The notes under the pieces: model-generated
Databases searched by the model: none
Seen by the model: only the letters and a program-made list of their open reading frames with translations
What the model was told of the DNA's origin: nothing
Program-made: the position numbers and the translations under genes
Shown here: piece by piece, positions 55,986 through 64,000 of the stretch
How positions within the stretch are numbered: position 1 is the first letter of the stretch
Layout of the letters: every line of letters begins with the position of its first letter
Source of the DNA: Xylogone sp. PMI_703
Lineage: Eukaryota; Ascomycota; Leotiomycetes
Direction: 5' to 3'
DNA: 64,000 nt
NCBI GenBank assembly: GCA_021399445.1
Contig: JAJTUQ010000009.1
Coordinates: 327,501-391,500 of the forward strand

Positions 55986-58074
55986 TCATTGCTTTGGTGT
56001 AAGAATAACCTCTGGCCCATGCTGAATTGCCAAGAAACTGTACCACTAGCTTAGTAGGCTATCTTGTAACATTGACAACACGAGGACATACCTGGTTTTG
56101 ATGGGCATCGGCTTCTCCGGGTTGAGAATCTTTACATCAAAACGCATGAGGAGTAATGGTACTAGCTTTTAATTCGTTAACACAATTGCTCGTGTGCTGA
56201 CGAAATATACATATATATATATATATTCTCTTTTGGAAGGTAGTACCTTGGACATCTCAAGCCATGCAATATCTATACAGGTTGTCAGCTTGGCCTCAAT
56301 AATGTTCTCGTTTATAGATGAAATACTTACTGCGGCCAATACACGTTCGAGAACCACCTCCGAACCCAAAAAAGTATCGCTCTGTGAAGTATATATCACT
56401 ATTAGTCGCATCATGAGGTATCCTCAGTGATCACTTACGCATATCTCCTTTCATTTTCTCATCATACCACCTTTCTGGTCTGAAAGCTTCTACATCCTTC
56501 CCGTAGATCTCTTCGCACCGGTGAATCGCCCACGCATTCGTGCCCACGGTGGTCTGACAGCCAGAAGTTAATACAAAGTCCCATGAAGTAATTGATTGGA
56601 GTGGAAACATTACCCCCGCTGGAAGATAGATCCCATTGGCCATTAGACCACCCTCTGGCACAACGCGAGGTAGATGTGTGCCAAACGGAGAGTGAAGTCG
56701 TATTGCTTCGTAAATAATTGCTTGGAGCAAGGGCCATGCTTCAGCTTCACGATAGCTGACAGGATCACTTAGCAGCCCCTGTCGCTTTCTCTCTTCGAGT
56801 TCCTTGCGGAACTTCTCTTCATACCCAGGGGCTGTGTGAAGGTACCAAAATATTGCCTTCAAAGATGAAGCCGTGGTATCTGCGGCTGCAAAGACGTTGT
56901 TCATCACTGTGGAGCGAAGGTCTGCTTCTGAATATTGGTCCGGTTTTTCCGCATGCACATGTTCCAAATAGCTAAGTATATCGTTGTGGTTTTTGTGCTC
57001 CGAGGCTTTATGCTCTTCGATCTTTTTGATGGCGATGCCGCGAAAATTGGTGGAACGGATGCGCGTTCCCAACCATCGCCCAAAAATAGGAGATAGTACA
57101 TCCTCAACAGTTTCAATCCAGGGCATATACCCGATCCAAGCAGCTGAAAGTAAGAAGACTCGACCGAGAGCAAGTACACCATCGTCTTCCCCTCTCTCCA
57201 TGTACCCAAAGCGGCTTGAAAAAGTGATTTCCGCTACCGTATCTGCCCAGGGATTAGCATGGCTAGGGTAAAAGAGAATCACTCATGCTGGAGGGTACTG
57301 GTAAGTAGACGGGGGAATTACCTAGTGCATAGTATTGGAACCAATCGCCCAGATTAAATTCTTGTCCTGCTTTTCCTCTTAGTCGATCAAGAAAATAGCC
57401 GATAGATTCGTCGACAAAGGACTCGATTTTGAGTATGAAATCCAATGAATATGCTCTCCCAACAAGCCGACGGTAAGTAGCGTGGACTCGTTCGTCACGT
57501 TCAGTGGTAAGATCGAATTTTGTTTTCTGCAAAGGTTTGTAGAAGTCCGATTTTGAGAACTTATTTCCTGCCCCTGCTTCAAGTTAGTATTCTGAGGCTA
57601 TTGATACTGAAGTATCTGTTCTAAGCACCATATATGATTTTAAAGGCTTTCGGATCCGCTACCAGTCTGTATATGAGTTGTCAATGAAGGCCCGTGACGG
57701 GAACTCTCATTCTCGGGTACTTGCATCTCGTTCGGGGTGACTCTCACAAGAGGTCCATAAGTCTTGTGAAGCTCAACACACACCACATGCTGCTGTCGCT
57801 GTCTAATGGTATAGACCCACCAGAGACTGGTGATACTGGCGAGGTATGGACCAGGAACTTTTGACAACGGGTGTACGTATCGTAAGTATAAAATGTACGC
57901 AAAGGCAATGGCAAGAAGTAAAACAGCTCGTGTATCTCGCAAGTGTATTGCGAGGCCGGTCACGAGACTAACCCCAAGAGGATGTAGCTCTCTTAAGTGC
58001 TTTAGCGTGTTGGTCATATACGAGTCCATGATATTATCCATACTTTGACCCACAGATACGAGAGGGTATGCCAT
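55986..58074 (-). CDS. Cytochrome P450, pisatin demethylase-like group
   Basis: Nine exons: 57725-58074, 57629-57666, 57322-57573, 56614-57242, 56439-56553, 56331-56381, 56247-56272, 56092-56165, 55986-56037. All phases agree, giving 528 residues. The first intron (57667-57724) has a GC donor (GCAAGT). A membrane anchor near residues 45-70 precedes the proline-rich KVPGPYLA. The I-helix has FAAADTTAS, the K-helix EAIRLHSP, and the heme loop FGFGGGSRTCIGR carries the cysteine ligand. These are ER-bound monooxygenases. The intron at 56554-56613 is 60 nt without stops, so retention would add 20 residues. The donor at 57628 (GTGCTT) is weak. The substrate is unknown. Confidence 0.88.
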
Positions 58075-58150
58075 AATAAATCTTGTAGTCTATACTTATG
58101 TTTCCGTTGCTAGGGTTCCCTGGCTCCTCCAGATGACACCCAAACCGACG

Positions 58151-58209
58151 CCGAGAATCTCGGTCCTCAGGTAGCGAGAATCTCGGCCTTCAGGAAACGA
58201 GAATCTTGG
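58151..58209. promoter_or_regulatory. Three tandem CCG-N7-CGG-type palindromes upstream of the P450
   Basis: CCGAGAATCTCGG (58151-58163), GCGAGAATCTCGG (58174-58186) and ACGAGAATCTTGG (58197-58209) recur with a 23-bp period, 77 to 135 bp before the P450 start. The first is a perfect 6+1+6 inverted repeat. Paired CCG/CGG triplets are classic Zn2Cys6 factor sites. The role is inferred. Confidence 0.5.
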
Positions 58210-58219
58210 CCTTTAAACC

Positions 58220-59368
58220 TTAACTTGTAGTACTAAGCTGTGTTAATTTTGTAGAAGTAAAACTTTAACCATTAAACAGATATAACATAATAGTGTTTAT
58301 TATTAAACCTCTTTTATAATAAGGAGTTTAATATATAACCTAATAATAAATTAATATTATAATTTTGATTAAATATTATACTTCTTGATAATTTATATAA
58401 AAAACACCTAAAAATATATAAAAATATAGGTAAACATAAATAAACATTGACTTAAAGTTCTTATAATTAATTTAAATATTATAATTAACTAAATATATAG
58501 AAAATAGTTCAAATGTTAAGGTTTGGTAAATTAATAATATTAATGATTAATTACTGTAATAGTCGTTGTAGCATGAGTGGCATCCGTGCCAGCCGTAGCT
58601 CTAGCTCATGGTAGTACTGTCACTATCGTGACCGAGGCTGAACTTGTCTGGCACATTGCCTTACATAACAGTAGGAGTTAGACCGCGGCTCTGTCATATT
58701 CGGCAGCCCTAACAGGGATCAAGAAAATACTGTACGTAAAAGTATATTGCTGAGCCTGGTTTTTGGGCATAACAACCGCCTGTGAGAAATTACCAGAATA
58801 TCCCTTAGATAAAGCGTGATTAAACAGAGTTAATTACACATTATTCAGTAATTAAGCCGCAACTGGTATTTAGATATATTCGAGTATACAACCGTGAGGG
58901 TTTTTCCGTATTCGGATTGGTTGCTTGTGTGATTTATTCTATAATTTATTTAATTCTAGCTGGTTCTATACGCTCCTGAATCAGGAAAATCGTTGTTTCT
59001 ATAGAAAGCCCCGTATGCAGGTAATAGTAAGTTCTAAATATCTAATCCTAAAGCAGCGAGAGCTAAAATTTTATCGAGATCAGTGTGTGCTAAACTTGAA
59101 ATGTGATTCGAGATATTTCTGGTGTCTTCTATATAGTAAGGCCACCATCTTCAACACTATCCATTTTTTTTAGATCACATTTATTATTTTTAAACTAATA
59201 TTATTATTATTTTCAAAGTATTAGAAGTTCGCCAAACGCCTCATTAAAACACTTTACTCCACAATGTAATGCTAGAGGAAATAAATCGCTTGCAACTAGT
59301 GAAAATATTTCAATCGGTCCGCAAAAATAAGAAATGCACGATCGAGTTGCACTATACATCTAGCAGTA
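58220..59368. other. AT-rich intergenic
   Basis: Very AT-rich at 58240-58560, possibly decayed repeat. No gene recognised. Confidence 0.5.
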
Positions 59369-60365
59369 TTATACCATATCTACCGGAGTTAATTGTTGTT
59401 CTGCGGGTCCCAGACTGTGAGAAGCTTCCTCACTATCAGTTACCGTGCTGGGTTGCAGATTATTGCTTGGTTTAATCTGTTTGGCCAACTCGTTCGACCC
59501 CAGAAGCCGTTCCTTCTTCTCTCCAAACAAGAACCATAGGGAGGCTGCCGTGAGAAAGCCACCTCCTACAGCATTCCCCAGCGTAACAGGAATAATGGAC
59601 TTGTATATAAACTCGCCTACTGAAAAGCCAGCCCCATAAAACATCCCAATTGGAATGAGGAACTACTCAGTTGTTAGCAATTTCTCCAATAGTTATGAAG
59701 ATGAAAACTGATATTACATAATTAGCAATGGAATGCTGATATCCAAGTCCAGCAAATGCCCATACGGGAATCCAGATGCTGTAGGTCTTCGTGAGGTTAT
59801 CATCAGCTGCAATGCTGCCGTATATAGCCAGGCCGACGAGCCAGTTACAGCCAACACCCCGTAAGAAATTCACGGACCAGTATGACGCGATGTTTACACG
59901 AGCTTCGGCCTGGGTTGCAGCAAATGACTTTTCAGCATCGGTGCCAAGAGAGTTCGTCCACCATGCCATGAACCCGGCAAAGAAAAGAGCACCGGCCATG
60001 TTGCAGATATACCCAACTACCCAATTTCGAACCAGGTGACAAGTAGAGATTTTGCCCTGGAGTCTGGCGAATAGCATAATGAAAAAGCTGGCAGTCACGA
60101 GTTCCGCATTGGTAATGGTAATAAGAAAGAATCCTGTAGGAAACGTGAAGCTCGCAATGAGGGTTGCAATTGAAGGATTGGAGTCTCGGAGGCCTACGGC
60201 ACAGCCAAGCACGGAAAGATTGACAAGTGCACCAAGAGCGATGAGAGATCCCCCCAAGAAAGCTCTAACGGCTAATGCGGACCAGCCAAGCGTGGCCTTT
60301 GAGACGGCAGCATGATTGACCCGTTGGGTAATCTCATCGGGAGACGCGGCGTGAATTGAGAGCAT
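59369..60365 (-). CDS. Formate/nitrite transporter family protein
   Basis: Two exons (59718-60365 and 59369-59662) over a 55-nt intron give 313 residues from MLSIHAASPDEI; an in-frame ATG at 60461 would add 32. FNT features are visible: six hydrophobic segments, FLGGSLIALGALVNLS, ITNAELVTASF, RNWVVGYICNMAGALFFAG and GLGYQHSIANY. The family forms pentameric channels for formate, nitrite or related anions in the plasma membrane. Fungal members include nitrite transporters of the NitA type. The C-terminal 45 residues are hydrophilic. The intron interrupts a transmembrane region. Confidence 0.9.
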
Positions 60366-60461
60366 TGTAAAATGAAACTGGACCTTCACAAGTATATTGA
60401 AAGAGGAACGAATGTTAACTTGAAAGACATGGTAAGCTTTGCTGAGGGCGTGGGAGGACAT

Positions 60462-61449
60462 TTTTGGACAGGATGAAAGCGGCTATTTGAAGACAAAGTT
60501 TGTAACTCTAGATATGTCGTGATGGTGATGAGAAAGCTTATGTTAGCCGCGAGCGGCCCCAACTCTCGCCAACACTTGCCTTACCCACAGAACCCCGAGC
60601 CTCTTCCGGTGGCTCAGGAAGATCCACAAATCGAGGACAGCTGCTTGATTTGGTAAATGGGAAATGAAATACCATCTTCCTATAGGGGCCTTCAGAGGTA
60701 AAGGCCCCATAACGGTAGAATTGAACTTAGTTACATGTAAGGAGAGTTAATCAGCACAAACTTATCCACCACCTTCGTCATTCGAGCTGCTTTTGGCTCT
60801 AGAATGGGGAGCACAGGCCAAGTTGCTGTCCACCCGTCCCTAGTTTACTGTGTAGTCTGACGGAGTAGGTGGGATCTAATCCCGTGTGCTCTTGATCTAG
60901 TTGGCAGTGTACAGTTGAAAGCTTTGGTCCCTTTTAATAGACGCCAGCCCCATTTTTTATGTAGATCACTGTGGCAGATTTCAGAATGTGTAGTATACGC
61001 GCACTCGTGTTATCAATCATACATATGGATTTCTAATGCATCTATGCTCGTTGATTATTTTGTTAGAAGTATGTAAAAATACGAGGGTAATGTCTTTTAT
61101 TCGTCCCAAATCATAAGAATTCATTCCATAATCCAACCATATTATTCTAAAGTGACGGCTCGTAAGCTTCAGCACCTTCTGCCTCTATTTGTGGCATAAG
61201 CTCCTAGCAGCTGAGCTCATCAGCAACTTTTACATCTTTAAACGATGAACTCCGTATAAGTATGGGTATAGATAGTTGAGCGGATATCTCTGACTCTGTT
61301 CTACAATCTAAATACGAAGTCAGACTGATTATCTTCTGCATCTCTGATATGTCGAATGGAGTTTCCAGATGGGGCTAGATCCCTTCTAGCGCCGGAAACT
61401 CCTCAACATTGATGGACCCCCAGTATGCACCATCATCCGTGCACTACTG
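60462..61449. other. Intergenic
   Basis: No gene recognised; promoter of the FNT gene on the left. Confidence 0.5.
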
Positions 61450-61491
61450 AAAAGGACCGACGGAAAAGGACCGACGGAAAAGGACCGACGG
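61450..61491. repeat. 14-bp tandem repeat, three perfect copies
   Basis: AAAAGGACCGACGG occurs three times head to tail, each with GGACCGACGG at its core. Confidence 0.95.
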
Positions 61492-62877
61492 AGTTGCAAG
61501 TTCACGACTTTTGATACATTATTGTCATTGGCGCTCTAAATGTTTTCACTACGCGCTAAGGGGTCTTCCGCAAGATGTAGATGGCAGCTAGTGCCGAGAC
61601 AAGTGTCTAACAGCTAACCCGGACACTTCGATCTACTCGATCTACAGGCACCAGTGTACGGGATTAATTTAGTTTGACAAATTAAACTGCTCGAAGTTTT
61701 ATGGAAAATACCAAAAGATACCCAGCTAAGTTACAGTTCTAGGCTGAATCATCACCTTGCATCTCACCAAACATTCCAGCACTGTATCATGAAAGCTGTG
61801 CTTGTACTGGTAGTATAATGCAGATATGAATAATATATATAATCATTATAACTCCAATAGGTATTAAGCTTTCAACTGTGGTAAGTTGTACACCTCTAGT
61901 ACCCTATCCGTTCCATTCTCGTTCTTGGGTGATACTAGATCACGGGCCAGCTCAGCGATAGCTTTGCGTTTCTTAGAATCTGGGTCATCGCCCTCGCTCT
62001 CCTCACCATCTTTGGAAATATCATTTGAAAATCTTGAGCTCGCGCCCATTGTGATCGAAGTTCTCCTAAACATGTACGTACATCTCGCTGTTGTTCTCCT
62101 TAGCTATCCTACCGGGCATCTTGTCCGTGTTGGGTGTGGTTTGGTGCTGGTAACGTTAAGTGACTTCTGTGCGATCATATTGTCATATTTCTCTGTCTTC
62201 TACCGGTACGTCCGGATTGCTGCCATGCGAACAATATGGATCATGAGCGCCGCGAGTCCAGGTGCTCGTGCCGTTGCAATGGACGATCCAGTCTTGAGGC
62301 TAGCGTTGGTCTGCGGTACATATACTTACATCTACCTGGATTCGTGTGCGATTCACGGCAGATGCACATTTCTTTCTTTTCTTTTCTTGTGTTTTTATTG
62401 AGAGGGGCTTTATGTCGTAGTTTTTATAACTATGCGCATTTTCAGTTCTAATTAGTTGGTTCAATCGAGGCACTTGTTCAGTAATGGTAATTTATGTCGT
62501 CCCCACTGTGTATGCTGACTCGTGGTGCTTCTTGCAATTGCAAAGTAGTTATGGAGTATTGCGATCTGGTTTTCAGGCTGATGTTCTTTTAATATCGCGA
62601 TGTTTGTGTTATCCATATTCGAACTTCCAGAGCAGAAGGGGTCCAAGCAGCTCAATCCGATGTCGTCGGAGATGAACCGTAGTCAGCTTTCGGATGGCTG
62701 CGCTACATGACGCGATATGCAAGCTCCTTGCGCTTATTTCGGCTCATCTTCGATGCACTTTCCATTTGATATTACGATATATGACAGCGCAAGAATATAA
62801 GATAGAACTCTGATCTGCTGCCGAATTTGCGGGTGCACGCTGCCAAGTACATTTGACTGCGCTGGAGCAACTTCTAG
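61492..62877. other. Gene-poor interval
   Basis: A charged 69-codon minus-strand frame (61864-62073, KKRKAIAELARDLVSPKNEN) and a hydrophobic plus-strand frame opposite it (61886-62401) are seen; neither has a recognised domain. No supported gene. Confidence 0.4.
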
Positions 62878-64000
62878 ATGGCCTCTGGGATACTATCCAA
62901 GGACTCGAGCATTGCTATTATTGGTGCTGGTGTGTTCGGGTTATCTACGTCAGAACCCTCTTTTCAGTTTAACAGGCACATGTTAAGCACAATAACCCTT
63001 TTTGTACCTCTCCACTGACCTGTACACTATCACAGTGCCCTCCACCTAGCCACTTCAGGATATACAGACGTCACTATATTCGACTATCAACCATACGATG
63101 AAAATGCTTATTCAACGACAGACGGAGCAGATGCTGCCTCTGCGGATCTTAATAAAGTAATGCGACTAAGTTACGGCGAGGAAGTCCTTTATCAGCGTCT
63201 TGCCTTTGACGGCCTGACGACCTGGAATGCTTGGAACGAAGAGCTTGCTGCTACACCGGCGCGCGATCTACCAAAGGGTTTCCGACCAGGCGATAAGGTG
63301 TGGGATAATTGCGGATTTCTGAGACTGAGTACGGATCGAAACCTCTCGGCGCATGAGAGATCAACGCTGGCAAGCCTGACGGCTGACGGACTGAGAGATA
63401 CGCAGTATATCATCGGTGATCCTAGGGACGAAGAGAGAGCGAAAAGTAAAGGATGGGATAAGAAGTTCGATCCATTCAAGAGAAAGGAGCGTGGGCGGAA
63501 CCTTGTTGGTGTGCTTGATACAACAGCAGGGTTTGTGGAGGCTAGTAAGACTTGTCTGTGGGCTTTGCATCTAGTTCGCAAAGCGGGAGTCAAATGTGTG
63601 CTAGGGAAAGAGGTAGGGAGGTGTATATCCTTCCTTAAGGAGAAGGAGCGGACGGTAGGGATTAAAACTGCAGATGGATTGGACCACAGTGCCGAGCTGG
63701 TAGTTCTTGCTGGTAAAGTGGCCTGTCTTTTTACTAGGGTCTTTCAACTATTGATTCTTTTGTTGAGCTAATTCTCGTTATAGCTGGAGGCTGGACGCCC
63801 TCCCTCTATCCACCAGTATCTCCACTTCTAGAGACCACTGCTGGAAGTGTAATCTACATCCAACTTCCACCTGAACAAGAGCGGCCCGATCTGTGGTCAC
63901 GGTTCAGTAGCGAGAATTTCCCAGTTTACTCATGGGGTGGGTGGTCAAAAGGCACTGGAATAGGGGGCTTCCCTCGAACAGACACAGGAATAATGAAGAT
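62878..64000 (+). CDS. FAD-dependent amine oxidase, fructosyl-amine/saccharopine oxidase-like (partial)
   Basis: Three exons are visible (62878-62948, 63036-63712, 63784 to the window edge) with introns of 87 and 71 nt. The N-terminal dinucleotide motif IAIIGAGVFGLSTALHLA (spliced) binds the FAD ADP part. TDVTIFDYQPYD ends the second strand with its acidic residue. GGWTPSLYP, then PDLWSRFSSENFPVYSW, match the fructosyl amine:oxygen oxidoreductase/L-saccharopine oxidase group of the DAO family. Family members oxidise secondary amines such as glycated amino acids with release of peroxide, often in peroxisomes. About half the usual 430-480 residues are present; the rest lies outside. Confidence 0.85.

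Noticed and set aside
61886..62401. 171-codon plus-strand hydrophobic ORF
   Set aside because: No recognisable family, and it overlaps an opposite frame with equal claim; evidence too weak.
1..64000. CRISPR array, bacterial operons, rRNA genes
   Set aside because: No spaced direct repeats of that type and no rRNA-like sequence; all gene structure is fungal.

Overview
The window comes from a filamentous ascomycete (Pezizomycotina); nothing in it fixes the class. The evidence is short introns (52-102 nt) with GT-AG ends and CTAAC-like branch points, a HET-NB-ARC-TPR incompatibility-type gene, a DUF6594 gene, a chromodomain Ty3/gypsy element, pogo/Fot1-type transposases, and an old repeat copy that looks mutated by RIP (CG to TG/CA). 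Exon structures below were worked out by hand from splice signals and reading-frame continuity.

Region 1 (1-11.2 kb) is a nest of transposons. A degraded Ty3/gypsy copy lies on the minus strand (1-1279 and 8487-11041). Inside its gag sits a young chromovirus at 1280-8481 with LTRs that look identical and an AAGGG target duplication. Inside its LTR sits a 1.9 kb pogo-like element (8822-10707). The young element carries an extra antisense gene with a Zn2Cys6-like cysteine pattern, and a TGA separates its gag-protease and pol frames.

Region 2 (11.24-19.67 kb) is bounded by two diverged inverted arms of about 400 bp, each next to a TA. It holds a HET-NB-ARC-TPR gene with near-identical 126-bp repeats and an intact second pogo-like transposase. 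It could be a cargo-carrying transposon or two unrelated repeats; the sequence alone does not decide.

Region 3 (19.7-39.4 kb) is mostly host genes: an OPT oligopeptide transporter (7 exons), an RS-rich protein ending in a Hub1/UBL5-type domain, a DUF6594 membrane protein, a small six-cysteine secreted protein, a Dal5-like MFS transporter and an F-box protein. Gene-poor stretches with MITE-like and other repeats separate some of them.

Region 4 (39.4-48.7 kb) is a gene desert with a (CAT)19 tract, gene fragments and a few doubtful small ORFs.

Region 5 (48.7-64 kb) resembles a metabolic neighbourhood: an SDR-type reductase, a secreted protein abutting a MULE-type MITE, a cutinase-factor-like regulator without a visible zinc cluster, a nine-exon cytochrome P450 with three tandem CCG-N7-CGG palindromes upstream, a formate/nitrite transporter, and the start of a fructosyl-amine/saccharopine-type FAD oxidase cut by the window edge. 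Co-regulation of these genes is inference.
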